The position numbers and the translations under genes are program-made. Below, one piece after another: positions 14,820 to 24,937 of a stretch of 64,000 nt of DNA. The notes below the pieces were generated by a model that saw nothing but the letters and a program-made list of their open reading frames with translations, ran no database searches and was not told the origin of the DNA. How positions within the stretch are numbered: the first letter of the stretch is position 1; each line of letters begins with the position of its first letter. Origin of the DNA: Lachnospiraceae bacterium (GTDB taxonomy: Bacteria; Bacillota; Clostridia; Lachnospirales; Lachnospiraceae); the NCBI GenBank assembly GCA_024696615.1, contig JAILGS010000072.1:1-64000 (forward strand), read 5' to 3'.

Positions 14820-16133
14820 ATGTGGTATGATGAAGCGGTATTTTATCAGATCTATCCCCTGGGGATGCTTGGGGCACCGGAGATTAATGATGGGGTGCAG
14901 TCCCATCGGATTCGAAAGGTAGTGGATTGGATCCCTCATTTAAAAAAGCTTGGGGTGAATGCGGTGTATTTTTGTCCCATCTTTGAAAGTGACTGTCATG
15001 GATATGATACCAGGGATTATCAAAAAATCGATTGCCGTCTGGGTGATTTTTCAGATATGAAGATGGTGGTTTCTTCCCTTCATGAAGCAGGAATTCGTGT
15101 GGTTTTGGATGGCGTCTTCAATCATGTGGGAAGAGGTTTTTGGGCCTTTCAAGATGTGAAGGAAAAGAAATGGGATTCCCCTTATAAGGATTGGTTCCAC
15201 ATTAATTTTGATGGAAATAATGACTATCAGGATGGATTCTGGTATGAAGGCTGGGAAGGATATTATAACCTGGTGAAGTTAAATCTTTACAATCCACAGG
15301 TAAAGGAGTATTTAAAGGACTGCATTCGACTGTGGGTGAAGGAGCTTGATATTGATGGACTTCGACTGGATGTGGCGTACTGCTTAGAGGATGGATTTGT
15401 TCGGGAGTTAAGGGAACTTGCGAATTCTATTAAGCCAGAGTTTTGGCTCTTAGGAGAGATGCTTCATGGGGACTATAATATGAAGATGGGGGAGGATCGC
15501 CTCCATTCCGTAACGAACTATGAATGCTATAAGGGATTGTATTCTAGCTTTAATTCCATGAATTTATTTGAGATTGCTCATAGTATTGCCAGACAGTTTG
15601 GCCCGGAGGCGTGGTGTCTGTATCGGGGAAAGCATCTTTTGAATTTTGTGGATAATCATGATGTGAATCGAATTGCCACGGTATTAAATAATGCCAATCA
15701 CCTTCCTTTAATTTATGGACTGTTATGTGCCATGCCTGGAATTCCTTGTATCTACTATGGTAGTGAGTGGGGAATCAAGGGACAGAAGGAGAATGGAAGT
15801 GATGCGGGAATTCGTCCATATATTGAGATGCCTACGGAAAATGAACTGACACAGTGGATTAGTAAGTGTGTGAAAGCACATAAAGAAAGTAAAGCCCTGT
15901 GCTATGGAAGTTATCGTATGGTACTACTGACCAATCGTCAGTATATTTTTGAACGTGCTGTGGATGGGGAGCGGGTGCTTATTGCCATTAATGCAGAAGA
16001 GCAGGAATACCAAGCTCATTTTGATGCAGGATGTGGGAAAGCCCTGGACCTTCTTAGTGGCGCGGAACATGATTTTGGTGGTGGCAGTGTTCTTCCACCA
16101 TATTCGGTATTTTACTGGAAGTGTGAACGATAA
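14820..16133 (+). CDS. Cytoplasmic GH13 alpha-amylase family glycosidase
   Basis: A 437-residue alpha-glucan hydrolase with the four GH13 motifs: DGVFNHVG (I), GLRLDVAY with the nucleophile Asp (II), LLGEMLHG with the acid/base Glu (III) and FVDNHD (IV). No signal peptide is present, so it should act inside the cell on maltodextrins or cyclodextrins (neopullulanase/cyclomaltodextrinase-like). I chose ATG 14820 because GGGGGG lies just before it; ATG 14805 is possible. The exact substrate is not determined by sequence. The 97 bases from the stop codon to the gap promoter hold no recognised feature. Confidence 0.88.
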   Translation: MWYDEAVFYQIYPLGMLGAPEINDGVQSHRIRKVVDWIPHLKKLGVNAVYFCPIFESDCHGYDTRDYQKIDCRLGDFSDMKMVVSSLHEAGIRVVLDGVFNHVGRGFWAFQDVKEKKWDSPYKDWFHINFDGNNDYQDGFWYEGWEGYYNLVKLNLYNPQVKEYLKDCIRLWVKELDIDGLRLDVAYCLEDGFVRELRELANSIKPEFWLLGEMLHGDYNMKMGEDRLHSVTNYECYKGLYSSFNSMNLFEIAHSIARQFGPEAWCLYRGKHLLNFVDNHDVNRIATVLNNANHLPLIYGLLCAMPGIPCIYYGSEWGIKGQKENGSDAGIRPYIEMPTENELTQWISKCVKAHKESKALCYGSYRMVLLTNRQYIFERAVDGERVLIAINAEEQEYQAHFDAGCGKALDLLSGAEHDFGGGSVLPPYSVFYWKCER

Positions 16134-16230
16134 GGATTGGTATTTTCTTTCTAATCTTAAGCTTGAAGCCATAGGAAGACGGAGTTCGGCTGTATTTGGG
16201 AAAAGGAATGAAATCTTTGGAAATTAAGAC

Positions 16231-16259
16231 TTGATATTTTAGGGCAAATCTAGTAATAT
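16231..16259 (+). promoter_or_regulatory. Promoter of gap
   Basis: TTGATA (16231-16236), 17 bases, TAATAT (16254-16259), about 87 bases before the gap ATG. The leader could hold an additional element, but none was recognised. Confidence 0.65.
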
Positions 16260-16345
16260 TGTTCTTGGTTGAAAATTTAACAATCTCGCAGCGATTAATA
16301 TTGTAGGTCGTTGTAAGAATATTTCTTTGTAGGAGGAATTAAAAA

Positions 16346-17380
16346 ATGGCTGTTAAAGTAGCTATCAATGGTTTTGGCCGTATTGGTCGTCTTGCATTCA
16401 GACAGATGTTTGGTGCAGAAGGTTATGAAGTTGTTGCAATTAACGATTTAACAACTCCATCTATGCTTGCTCATCTTTTAAAGTATGATACTTCACAGGG
16501 CAGATATGTAGAAATTGGTCACGAGAGTGATGTTACCGCTGATGATGAGGCTGGTACAATTACTGTTAAGGGTAAGACAATTAAGATCTACAAGTTCCCA
16601 GATGCTAATAATTGCCCATGGGGTGAGATTGGTGTAGACGTAGTTCTTGAGTGTTCTGGTTTCTATACCTCTAAGGATAAGGCACAGGCTCATATCAATG
16701 CAGGTGCTAAGAAGGTTGTTATTTCTGCTCCAGCTGGAAATGATCTTCCAACAATTGTTTACAATGTAAACCACAAGACTTTAACCAAGGATGATAAGAT
16801 CATCTCTGCTGCTTCTTGTACTACGAACTGCTTAGCTCCTATGGCTAAGGCTTTAAATGATTTCGCTCCAATCCAGTCCGGTATCATGACCACAATTCAT
16901 GCATACACTGGTGATCAGATGATCCTTGATGGACCACAGAGAAAGGGTGATAAGAGAAGATCCAGAGCAGGTGCTGCTAATATCGTTCCTAACTCTACTG
17001 GTGCTGCTAAGGCAATCGGTCTTGTTATTCCAGAACTGAATGGTAAGTTAATCGGCGCTGCACAGCGTGTACCTACCCCAACAGGTTCTACTACAATTCT
17101 TATCGCTGTTATTAAGACTGATAAGGAAGTAACCAAGGATGCTATCAATGCAGCTATGAAGGCTCAGGCAACTGAAAGCTTCGGTTACAATACAGAAGAA
17201 ATCGTTTCTAGCGATATCATCGGTATGAGATTTGGTTCTCTCTTCGATGCTACTCAGACAATGGTTTCTAAGATTGATGATACAACCTATCAGGTACAGG
17301 TAGTTTCTTGGTATGATAACGAGAACTCTTACACCAGCCAGATGGTTCGTACAATCAAGTACTTCGCTGAGTTAGGCTAA
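16346..17380 (+). CDS. gap: Glyceraldehyde-3-phosphate dehydrogenase
   Basis: An NAD-dependent glycolytic enzyme that makes 1,3-bisphosphoglycerate. [13 protein letters not shown] at residues 8-20 binds the cofactor. SCTTNCLAP carries the catalytic Cys158, and the paired His lies in TIHAYTGDQ. At 344 residues it is slightly longer than the typical 335. Gly and Ala codons are biased as expected for a highly expressed gene. It has its own promoter and terminator, with pgk and tpi following in the same order as in many Firmicutes. No CggR-type regulator gene is present upstream. Confidence 0.98.
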   Translation: MAVKVAINGFGRIGRLAFRQMFGAEGYEVVAINDLTTPSMLAHLLKYDTSQGRYVEIGHESDVTADDEAGTITVKGKTIKIYKFPDANNCPWGEIGVDVVLECSGFYTSKDKAQAHINAGAKKVVISAPAGNDLPTIVYNVNHKTLTKDDKIISAASCTTNCLAPMAKALNDFAPIQSGIMTTIHAYTGDQMILDGPQRKGDKRRSRAGAANIVPNSTGAAKAIGLVIPELNGKLIGAAQRVPTPTGSTTILIAVIKTDKEVTKDAINAAMKAQATESFGYNTEEIVSSDIIGMRFGSLFDATQTMVSKIDDTTYQVQVVSWYDNENSYTSQMVRTIKYFAELG

Positions 17381-17411
17381 TTTTTAGACTCAAGTTAAGA
17401 AGGCCTTTTAA

Positions 17412-17440
17412 GGGTCCGGTCGTTGGGCCGGACCCTTTTT
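17412..17440 (+). terminator. Terminator after gap
   Basis: An 8-bp GC-rich stem GGGTCCGG/CCGGACCC (17412-17419, 17428-17435) followed by five T. Confidence 0.85.
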
Positions 17441-17496
17441 GTTTTTTGGTTAGTGAAAAAAATAACTCACTAGATTATGTTAGAGGAGGCATTACA

Positions 17497-18729
17497 ATGG
17501 CATTAAATAAGAAAAGTGTTGATGACATTAATGTAAAAGGAAAGCGTGTGTTAGTACGTTGCGACTTCAACGTTCCTTTAAAGGCAGGTAAGATCACCGA
17601 CGAGACTCGTATCGTTGCTGCTCTTCCTACAATTAAGAAATTGATGAACGATGGTGGCAAGGTAATCCTTTGCTCCCATTTAGGTAAGGTAAAGAATGGT
17701 CCTAATGAAGATGAATCATTAGCTCCAGTAGCTGTAGCTCTTTCTGAGAAGCTTGGCAAGAAGGTAAACTTCGTTGCAGATTATAATGTAACTGGAGCAG
17801 ATGCAACTGCAGCTGTTGCAGCTATGAATGAAGGAGATGTAGTATTATTACAGAATACTCGTTTCCGTGGTAAGGAAGAGACCAAGCCAGAAGAAGCAGG
17901 CGAGACTTTTGCCAAGGAATTAGCAGATCTTGCAGATGATTATGTATGTGATGCATTTGGTTCTTCCCATAGAGCACATGCTTCTGTTTCTGTTGTAACC
18001 AAGTATATTACCGCTAAGGGTGGTTCCAATGTAGTTGGTTATTTAATGCAGAAGGAAATTGATTTCTTAGGAAATGCTGTTGAGAATCCTGTTCGTCCAT
18101 TTGTTGCAATTTTAGGTGGTGCGAAGGTTGCTGATAAGTTAAATGTAATTGATAACTTATTAGAGAAGGCTGATACCCTGATTATTGGTGGTGGTATGGC
18201 ATATACCTTCTTAAAGGCTCAGGGTAAGGAAATCGGTAAGTCCATGTTGGATGATACCAAGTTGGATTACTGTAATGAGATGATGGAGAAGGCTAAGAAG
18301 CTTGGTAAGAAACTTCTTCTTCCAGTGGATGCTGTAACCATCGGCGAGTTCCCTAACCCAATCGACGCTCCAATCGAGACCGTTGTTGTGGATGTGAACA
18401 ACATGCCAGCAGATCGTGAAGGATGCGATATCGGACCAAAGACTCGTGAAATCTTTGCAGATGCAGTAGCGAATGCTAAGACCGTAGTATGGAATGGACC
18501 AATGGGTGTATTCGAGAATCCTACTCTTGCAGCAGGTACTCTTGCAGTTGCAGAAGCTCTTGCTAAGGCAAGCGCAACAACCATCATCGGTGGTGGAGAT
18601 TCAGCAGCGGCAGTAAATCAGATGGGACTTGGTGATAAGATGAGCCATATCTCAACTGGTGGTGGAGCTTCCTTAGAGTTCCTTGAAGGAAAGGCTCTTC
18701 CAGGAGTTGTTGCAGCGGACGACAAATAA
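17497..18729 (+). CDS. pgk: Phosphoglycerate kinase
   Basis: Makes ATP from 1,3-bisphosphoglycerate. The ATG at 17497 with GAGGAGG upstream gives 410 residues; the open frame extends further upstream but without a ribosome binding site. [12 protein letters not shown] is the N-terminal signature. LCSHLGK and SSHRAHAS bind substrate, and the C-terminal nucleotide site includes [13 protein letters not shown] and [16 protein letters not shown]. It lies between gap and tpi. Confidence 0.98.
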   Translation: MALNKKSVDDINVKGKRVLVRCDFNVPLKAGKITDETRIVAALPTIKKLMNDGGKVILCSHLGKVKNGPNEDESLAPVAVALSEKLGKKVNFVADYNVTGADATAAVAAMNEGDVVLLQNTRFRGKEETKPEEAGETFAKELADLADDYVCDAFGSSHRAHASVSVVTKYITAKGGSNVVGYLMQKEIDFLGNAVENPVRPFVAILGGAKVADKLNVIDNLLEKADTLIIGGGMAYTFLKAQGKEIGKSMLDDTKLDYCNEMMEKAKKLGKKLLLPVDAVTIGEFPNPIDAPIETVVVDVNNMPADREGCDIGPKTREIFADAVANAKTVVWNGPMGVFENPTLAAGTLAVAEALAKASATTIIGGGDSAAAVNQMGLGDKMSHISTGGGASLEFLEGKALPGVVAADDK

Positions 18730-18829
18730 TTATTCGTTCGTAAGTCTTTGAATTTCAATATTAGAGACAGTTAATGTTACGTATTAGATAGAGTATATAT
18801 TGGGGTAGATTATACGAGAAGGAGATTCA

Positions 18830-19591
18830 ATGATGAGAAAGAAGATTATTGCGGGTAATTGGAAGATGAATATGACTCCAACGGAGGCGAGAGACCTGTT
18901 GGAGTTATTAAAACCATCCTTAGATACGAAGGATGTGGATATCTTATTCTGTGTTCCAGCCATTGATCTTTTGATTGCGAAGGAATTATTAGCTGGCACC
19001 GGCATTGAAGTGGGTGCTCAGAATATGTACTTCGAGGAGAAGGGCGCATATACGGGAGAGATTTCTGCAGAGATGCTTGTGGATGCAGGCGTGTCCTATG
19101 TAATCCTAGGTCATTCGGAACGCCGGGGATATTTTAAAGAAGATGATGAGATGATTAATAAGAAGGTTTGTAAAGCCTTTGAATCCGGAATCATTCCAAT
19201 CCTTTGCTGTGGAGAATCCATGGAACAAAGAGAAGAAGGAATTACACTGGAATTCATCCGTGATCAGATTGTAAAAGATCTCGCGGGGGTTACGAAGGAT
19301 CAGGTTGCACGTATGATTATCGCCTATGAGCCGATCTGGGCGATCGGTACTGGCAAGAATGCCACCAGTGATCAGGCGGAAGAAGTATGTGCTGCCATTC
19401 GTAAGGAAATTGCAAGACTCTATGATGATGACACTGCTCAGTCAGTTCGAATTCAGTATGGTGGTTCTGTAAAATCCAACAATGCTCCAGAATTATTCAC
19501 CAAAGCCAATATTGATGGTGCTTTAGTGGGTGGTGCATCCCTTCGTTCAGAATTTATTCAGATTGTAAATTCTGCTAAAGAAAATTCATAA
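18830..19591 (+). CDS. tpiA: Triosephosphate isomerase
   Basis: Interconverts dihydroxyacetone phosphate and glyceraldehyde-3-phosphate. The 253-residue TIM barrel shows GNWKMN with the catalytic Lys, GHSERRGYF with the catalytic His, [11 protein letters not shown] with the catalytic Glu, and the phosphate loop YGGSVKSNN. Two ATGs stand in tandem (18830, 18833) after GAAGGAGATT; either would work. A terminator follows. No gpm or eno gene is in this window. Confidence 0.98.
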   Translation: MMRKKIIAGNWKMNMTPTEARDLLELLKPSLDTKDVDILFCVPAIDLLIAKELLAGTGIEVGAQNMYFEEKGAYTGEISAEMLVDAGVSYVILGHSERRGYFKEDDEMINKKVCKAFESGIIPILCCGESMEQREEGITLEFIRDQIVKDLAGVTKDQVARMIIAYEPIWAIGTGKNATSDQAEEVCAAIRKEIARLYDDDTAQSVRIQYGGSVKSNNAPELFTKANIDGALVGGASLRSEFIQIVNSAKENS

Positions 19592-19612
19592 AGTATTCCT
19601 AGTTGATAGGTG

Positions 19613-19645
19613 AAAAGCTCCGGAATTCTTTTCCGGAGCTTTTTT
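19613..19645 (+). terminator. Terminator after tpiA
   Basis: AAGCTCCGGAA pairs with TTCCGGAGCTT, followed by further T residues. The stem is strong and GC-rich. Confidence 0.88.
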
Positions 19646-19670
19646 ATGCACAGGACCGTGCAATGAAATA

Positions 19671-19710
19671 TCCCGGCTAAAGCCGAGCACGGGCCGCGCG
19701 GCTTTTAGGG
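19671..19710. repeat. GC-rich nested hairpins in the tpiA-phosphoesterase gap
   Basis: In a gap of about 190 bases, CGGCT/AGCCG, CCCG/CGGG and TAAAGCCG/CGGCTTTTA arms nest or compete with each other. GC content is well above the surroundings and no T-run follows. It may be an extragenic repeat or a folded leader. The rest of the gap to 19839 shows nothing recognisable. Confidence 0.3.
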
Positions 19711-19839
19711 CAGATAAATCTCCCCTACTCGATTGTCTCCCCGATTTTATTGCAAAGTCCCCTTATCTTTGATAAAATAATTATGAATGTGGTCTTAATG
19801 AAGCGAGAGGCGAAAAAAGACCGATTTAGGGGTGTATCT

Positions 19840-20919
19840 ATGAAAATTATTCATTGTGCGGATCTGCATCTGGATTCTAAGATGGAGTCCGTTCTTACAA
19901 GCCAAAAGGCCAGGGAACGAAAAAATGAGATCCTCATGACTTTTCTTCGTATGGTGGAATATGCCAGAAAGAACTGGGTTAGTGCAATTATTATTGCAGG
20001 AGATTTCTTTGATACGGAGAATGTGTCTTTAAAGGTACAAAATCTTATTTTAGATGCCATACGACAGAATCCTGGTATTTCTTTTCTTTATCTTCGCGGT
20101 AATCATGACTGTGAGAATTTCCTTTATACCATGCCGGATCCTCCAGAGAATTTGTTCTTTTTTGCGGAGGAATGGACGAAATATGATTTTGCAGATGTGT
20201 CCATCTGTGGTGTGGAATTAACCAAGGAGAATTCTTCCACAATCTATGAATCCCTCCAATTAGAAAGTAGAAAAAAGAATATTGTGGTATTACATGGAGA
20301 GGTGGTACCGGATACATCCATGCCGGGAGAATTGATTTCCTTAAAGAAACTTGCAGGGCATGATATTGATTATCTGGCTCTGGGACATCTTCATACCTAT
20401 AAAGAAGGCACCCTGGATGAGAGGGGTGTGTATGTATATAGTGGATGTCTGGATGGTCGTGGCTTTGACGAATGCGGGGAGAAGGGATTTTCCCTGATTG
20501 AAATCAATGAAGGTGTGTTGACCCACCATTTTGTCCCAATGTCTAGTCGAATTCTACGACATCAGATTGTGGATGTTTCCAATTGTGAGAATACGGCACA
20601 GATGTTAAAGAAAGTACAGGATGCTCTAATTTCTGTGGATTCTAGCGATTTAGTGAAGATCACTTTCGTGGGGGATCTTTCCTTGGATTGTGAGAAGAAT
20701 CTGGACCTGGTAAATCAGTATTTGGAGCAGAATTATTATTTTGGTCGTTGCAAGGATCTAACAAAGACGGTGGTTCCTGTGGAGGAATACCGTTATGATC
20801 CAACACTGCGGGGTGAATTTATCCGTCAGGTACTTGCGGCAGCGATTCCGGAGGACCAGAAGGCCTCCATCCTTCATATGGGGTTAGCAGCCCTTGCTGG
20901 GGAGGATTTTGATTCATGA
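19840..20919 (+). CDS. Metallophosphoesterase of the SbcD/Mre11/YhaO type
   Basis: A 359-residue predicted DNA repair nuclease. The calcineurin-like metal motifs are present in order: HCADLHLDS, GDFFDTENV, GNHDCEN, LHGE and GHLHTY. The start ATG at 19840 (MKIIHCADLH) matches the family; an earlier in-frame ATG adds non-homologous residues. The gene overlaps the downstream coiled-coil ATPase by four bases, as in YhaO-YhaN or SbcD-SbcC pairs, so the two should form one nuclease-ATPase complex acting on DNA ends. B. subtilis YhaO is the closest named relative I can suggest. Confidence 0.88.
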   Translation: MKIIHCADLHLDSKMESVLTSQKARERKNEILMTFLRMVEYARKNWVSAIIIAGDFFDTENVSLKVQNLILDAIRQNPGISFLYLRGNHDCENFLYTMPDPPENLFFFAEEWTKYDFADVSICGVELTKENSSTIYESLQLESRKKNIVVLHGEVVPDTSMPGELISLKKLAGHDIDYLALGHLHTYKEGTLDERGVYVYSGCLDGRGFDECGEKGFSLIEINEGVLTHHFVPMSSRILRHQIVDVSNCENTAQMLKKVQDALISVDSSDLVKITFVGDLSLDCEKNLDLVNQYLEQNYYFGRCKDLTKTVVPVEEYRYDPTLRGEFIRQVLAAAIPEDQKASILHMGLAALAGEDFDS

Positions 20920-22994
20920 AATTAATTCGTTGTTATATTGAGAATTTTGGAAAACATAAAGAGTTGGAATATACCTTCCAGGATGGATTAAATATTATTC
21001 TGGAAGAGAATGGATGGGGAAAGACTACATTTGCAACATTCATTAAGGCCATGTTCTATGGTTTGGAAGCTACTACGAAAAGAAGTCTTTCCGAGAATGA
21101 AAGAAAGCATTATCTGCCTTGGCAGGGTGGAAGTTTTGGTGGTAGTTTAGTCTTTGAGATGAAGGGAAAGCAGTACCGGATTGAGCGATTTTTCGGGGAA
21201 AAGCGCAAGGATGACACGTATCGTCTCTTTGATGAAACCACGGGGCTTGAAAGTAAGGATTTTGGTCCCTGTCCTGGGGAGGAAATCTTTGGGATGGATG
21301 CGAATACCTTTGAGCATACCACCTTTGTTCCACAGAATGGAATGGCTGTGAAATCCTCCGACCGCATGGTGGCAAGGTTAAATAATATGACTGGTCAGGA
21401 AGAGAATGTGGAAGGCTATGAATTAGCGGTTTCTTTGTTGGATGGACATATGAAGGAATATGTGAAGACGGGAAATCGTGGTAAGATCAGTGATCTGCAG
21501 AATGAATTAACGATGGTGAATGATAAGCTGTATAAATTACAGAATCGGGAACAGAGTTATGAAGAGTTGCAGGAGGCCTTAAAACATGTGGATGAGCAGA
21601 AGACGGAAGTGACCAGTGCCATGCGAATTCTTCGTCAGCTTACCAAGGAAACCAGTGAGTATGACGGACTGAAGGCGAAGAAGGATCATTATGATAGTCT
21701 GGTAAAGTCCCAGATGGAGGCCAAATCTAAGTTGGATATGGAACGACTCTTTTTTGAAGAGCCGGAACTTGCCAGTCAGATTAATGCCAAGAAACGAGAT
21801 GCGGAGCGTCTTTCCAAATTAGAAGAGCAGTACCGGGACGAGGAAGAGAATATCCGGGAACAGGAATATAAAAAAGATGGCTTAACGGAGCAGTTTTTAG
21901 CCATGAAGAAGCCTCCGGTAAGTACCATGATTTTATTGGTTCTTGGAATTTTACTGGCTGCCCTTGGAATCTTTCTTTGGATGGAAGGGGAATTTGGGCT
22001 GTATGTGCCTTTGGCTGCCATCTTTGTGGGTATTATCCTTGGAATTATTGGAATGGTGGCTTCTGCTACGAGAAATACCAAATTAAAGAAGGCCTATGAT
22101 TCCCGTATGATGGAACTCGATGCATTGATTCAGGGTGCGAAGCAGATGCAACGCAATATTGTGCTAGAGAAGGAGCAGGTGCATAAAAGTATCGAAAATT
22201 ATCTGGTGCATTTTCAGATTACGGATAAAAGTAGTTTCTATGCTTCCTTATTAGAGATTGAGAAGAAGATCAGTGAAGTTTCCACCTTAAAGGAACATAG
22301 TGATGAAGCAAAGAAGAAAGTCTTAGAGTTCGAGGAGACCAATCGCCAAGAGATGGATCGCATTCGTTTCTTAACGAAACCCGAACACAGCTTAGAAGAA
22401 TTATCTTCCGAGGAGCAAAATCTCAACCAGGGAATGGTGGAATTAATGAGTAAGCGAAATGAGCTTACCAGAGAAATTGCCGCGATTCAGAATATGGAAG
22501 AGGATGAGACGGATCTTCTACAGATGCAGGAGCATATTCAGGAGAAGATTGCAGAAGCCAAACAGCAATATGATTTATTACTGTTAACCAAGGAATTCTT
22601 AAAGAAGGCCAACGAACAGTATAAGAGTAATTACATGGGAACCATGCAGGAAAATTTTCGAAAGAATGTGGAGATTTTAAATGGTGCCATGATGGAGGAT
22701 GTGTCCATTGATGCGGATTTTGGAATTCGTGTCAGAGGGGGCGGAAAGAGTTATAGTGTGGAAGCACTGTCCGCAGGATATCAGGACATGTTAGCCCTAT
22801 GTACTAGATTTGCTTTAGTGGAAGCCATGTTTACTGGGGAAAAGCCATTTATGATGTTAGATGATCCATTGGTGAATTTAGATGCAGAAAAGATTGACCG
22901 GGCTATGGGATTCTTAGAGACCATGGCCTTGCGACATCAGTTAATATATTTTACCTGCCATGAGAGCAGAGCACAGAATCGAGGTAAATCATGA
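20916..22994 (+). CDS. YhaN-like AAA/SMC-type ATPase with a central membrane hairpin
   Basis: A 692-residue SbcC/Rad50-like ATPase. Walker A ENGWGKTT is at residues 31-38, then a coiled coil. A strongly hydrophobic pair of segments at about 333-385 looks like two membrane helices, followed by another coiled coil. The ABC signature LSAGYQDMLAL and Walker B FMMLDDPLVNLD are near the C terminus. The membrane hairpin lies where Rad50/SbcC has its zinc hook, and no CxxC is visible there. The protein is shorter than SbcC (about 1000). It forms an operon with the phosphoesterase upstream and yicC downstream. Confidence 0.85.
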   Translation: MKLIRCYIENFGKHKELEYTFQDGLNIILEENGWGKTTFATFIKAMFYGLEATTKRSLSENERKHYLPWQGGSFGGSLVFEMKGKQYRIERFFGEKRKDDTYRLFDETTGLESKDFGPCPGEEIFGMDANTFEHTTFVPQNGMAVKSSDRMVARLNNMTGQEENVEGYELAVSLLDGHMKEYVKTGNRGKISDLQNELTMVNDKLYKLQNREQSYEELQEALKHVDEQKTEVTSAMRILRQLTKETSEYDGLKAKKDHYDSLVKSQMEAKSKLDMERLFFEEPELASQINAKKRDAERLSKLEEQYRDEEENIREQEYKKDGLTEQFLAMKKPPVSTMILLVLGILLAALGIFLWMEGEFGLYVPLAAIFVGIILGIIGMVASATRNTKLKKAYDSRMMELDALIQGAKQMQRNIVLEKEQVHKSIENYLVHFQITDKSSFYASLLEIEKKISEVSTLKEHSDEAKKKVLEFEETNRQEMDRIRFLTKPEHSLEELSSEEQNLNQGMVELMSKRNELTREIAAIQNMEEDETDLLQMQEHIQEKIAEAKQQYDLLLLTKEFLKKANEQYKSNYMGTMQENFRKNVEILNGAMMEDVSIDADFGIRVRGGGKSYSVEALSAGYQDMLALCTRFALVEAMFTGEKPFMMLDDPLVNLDAEKIDRAMGFLETMALRHQLIYFTCHESRAQNRGKS

Positions 22995-23875
22995 TTAAGA
23001 GTATGACTGGCTTTGGCCGAGGGGAAGCAACGGGAACCAATTATAAGGTATCCGTAGAAATGAAGTCCGTAAATCATCGTTATTTGGACCTTTCCCTGAA
23101 GATGTCTAGAAAATTAAACGCCTATGAGTCCGATTTAAAAGCAATCTTAAAGCAGTATTTAAATCGTGGTAAGGTGGATATTTACATTGCCTATGAGAAT
23201 ATTTCTGAATCCGATGTGACGATTCAGTATAATAAGGATGTGGCAAAGAAGTATTTAGAAATCTTTCGGGAGATGCAGGAAGAATTTCAGTTAGAGAATG
23301 ATGTTCGTGTGGGAAGTCTTGCCAGATTTCCAGAAGTTGTAGTTACGGAGAATAAGGATCCGGAAGAGGAAGAATTATTTGAAGTGACAAAACAGGCATT
23401 TGTACTTGCCTGCGAACAGATGAAGAACGCAAGAGAGCAGGAAGGTTCCCATCTTGCCAAGGATTTAATCGAGAAACTTGATGGTATGCTTTCCATGGTG
23501 GATTACATTAATGAACATAGCGAAGAAATCTTAAAGGATTATCGGAACAAATTATTATCCCGTGTGCAGGAAGTGCTTGGGGATACCAATGTGGATGAGA
23601 GCCGTATTGCCACAGAAGTGGTATTATATGCGGATAAAATCTGCGTGGATGAAGAGATGGTTCGTCTTCGTGCTCATATTAGCAGTATGCGGGATGCCTT
23701 AGTGAAGGGGGATGAGGAAGGCATTGGTAGAAAGTTGGATTTCATCGCTCAGGAGATGAATCGTGAGGCCAATACCACCCTGTCCAAGGCCAATAATTTA
23801 GAAATTTCCAACAAGGCCATCGATTTAAAGACGGAGATTGAGAAGGTTCGGGAACAGATTCAGAATATTGAATAA
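22991..23875 (+). CDS. yicC: YicC family endoribonuclease
   Basis: A 294-residue YicC/YloC protein. The N-terminal block [12 protein letters not shown] and the C-terminal block [19 protein letters not shown] are family signatures. Members of this family are reported to be RNA-cleaving enzymes. Its ATG overlaps the preceding ATPase gene, and gmk starts 13 bases after its stop. The yicC-gmk-rpoZ order is conserved in many Firmicutes. Confidence 0.94.
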   Translation: MIKSMTGFGRGEATGTNYKVSVEMKSVNHRYLDLSLKMSRKLNAYESDLKAILKQYLNRGKVDIYIAYENISESDVTIQYNKDVAKKYLEIFREMQEEFQLENDVRVGSLARFPEVVVTENKDPEEEELFEVTKQAFVLACEQMKNAREQEGSHLAKDLIEKLDGMLSMVDYINEHSEEILKDYRNKLLSRVQEVLGDTNVDESRIATEVVLYADKICVDEEMVRLRAHISSMRDALVKGDEEGIGRKLDFIAQEMNREANTTLSKANNLEISNKAIDLKTEIEKVREQIQNIE

Positions 23876-23888
23876 AGGAGTAATTGCC

Positions 23889-24509
23889 ATGCAGAGTAAG
23901 GGAATTTTAATGGTAGTATCCGGTTTTGCCGGAGTGGGTAAGGGAACGGTGATCAAAGAATTATTATCCACCCAGTCCCAGTACACCCTGTCCGTATCAG
24001 CCACCACGAGAGCACCTCGTCCGGGAGAAGTGGATGGAGTGAATTATTTCTTCCGTACCAGAGAAGAATTTGAGCAAATGATTCATGAGAACGGTCTGAT
24101 TGAACATGCCGAATATGTGGGAAATTACTACGGTACACCCAAGGCCTATGTGGAAGAACAGTTGAATCTTGGAAAGAATGTGATCCTTGAGATTGAAATT
24201 CAGGGTGCCATGAATATTAAGAAGCAATTCCCAGAGGCAGTATTAATCTTTATCCTTCCACCGGATGCGAAGACCTTAAAGGAGCGCCTGGTGGGCCGGG
24301 GAACGGAGACCATGGAGGTCATTGAAAAGCGTATGAATCGTGCCTGCCAGGAAGCGGAGGGCATTGAGGAGTATGATTATGTGGTGGTGAATGATGAAGT
24401 ACCACAGTGTGCCATGAGAATCCATGAGATTATTGAAGCGGAAAAGGCGAAGGCGAAGAAGAATCTTTCCCTCATTGAATCCATTCGAAATGGATTAAAA
24501 AACTTGTAA
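23889..24509 (+). CDS. gmk: Guanylate kinase
   Basis: Phosphorylates GMP to GDP. The ATG at 23889 follows AAAGGAG and gives 206 residues, the usual size; the longer open frame begins inside yicC. The P-loop is GFAGVGKGT (residues 12-20), a variant of the common GPSGxGKGT. GMP-binding signatures [15 protein letters not shown] and YVGNYYGTP follow. It is followed by rpoZ, as in many bacteria. Confidence 0.96.
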   Translation: MQSKGILMVVSGFAGVGKGTVIKELLSTQSQYTLSVSATTRAPRPGEVDGVNYFFRTREEFEQMIHENGLIEHAEYVGNYYGTPKAYVEEQLNLGKNVILEIEIQGAMNIKKQFPEAVLIFILPPDAKTLKERLVGRGTETMEVIEKRMNRACQEAEGIEEYDYVVVNDEVPQCAMRIHEIIEAEKAKAKKNLSLIESIRNGLKNL

Positions 24510-24533
24510 TTATGAATTTGATTGTGTTATAAT
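24504..24533 (+). promoter_or_regulatory. Possible promoter of rpoZ
   Basis: TTGTAA (24504-24509), 18 bases, TATAAT (24528-24533), overlapping the end of gmk. The -10 is perfect and the -35 is weak. Confidence 0.5.
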
Positions 24534-24604
24534 CATAAGAGTGCCGAAAGACAGAGAATGGTCCAAGGTGTGTAGAGTGTTAAGGTTATTTAGGAGGAAT
24601 TACT

Positions 24605-24841
24605 ATGTTACATCCATCTTATACAGAGATTATGGACGTTGTTAACAGTGATGTAGAACCAGGTGAACAGCCTATCGTTCAGAGCCGTTATTCCATCGTA
24701 CTTGCAACTTCCAAGCGTGCAAGACAGATTGTGGATGGGGATGAACCATTATCCCGTTGTAAGGTTGCAAAGCCTTTATCCATCGCAGTAGAAGAAGTAT
24801 ATGAAGGAACAGTAAAGATCCTTAGCGATGATGAAAATTAA
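24605..24841 (+). CDS. rpoZ: RNA polymerase omega subunit
   Basis: A 78-residue RpoZ with the conserved SRYSIVLATSKRARQIVDG segment that folds onto the beta-prime subunit and helps polymerase assembly. TAGGAGGAATTACT precedes the ATG. A moderate terminator follows, with rimO starting inside 100 bases. Confidence 0.96.
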   Translation: MLHPSYTEIMDVVNSDVEPGEQPIVQSRYSIVLATSKRARQIVDGDEPLSRCKVAKPLSIAVEEVYEGTVKILSDDEN

Positions 24842-24865
24842 GATTTGATGAATCATATGCATGAA

Positions 24866-24890
24866 AAGAAGGCAGCGATGCCTTCTTTTT
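24866..24890 (+). terminator. Terminator after rpoZ
   Basis: AAGAAGGCA (24866-24874) pairs with TGCCTTCTT (24879-24887), 4-base loop, short T-run. It may be partly read through into rimO. Confidence 0.7.
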
Positions 24891-24937
24891 CAATATATGG
24901 AAGCTTTTTCATCCAATCAAAAAAGATAGGTGTGTGT

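Noticed and set aside
15949..16227. A plus-strand frame overlapping the end of the GH13 gene
   Set aside because: It is out of frame with conserved GH13 coding sequence and lacks a ribosome binding site.
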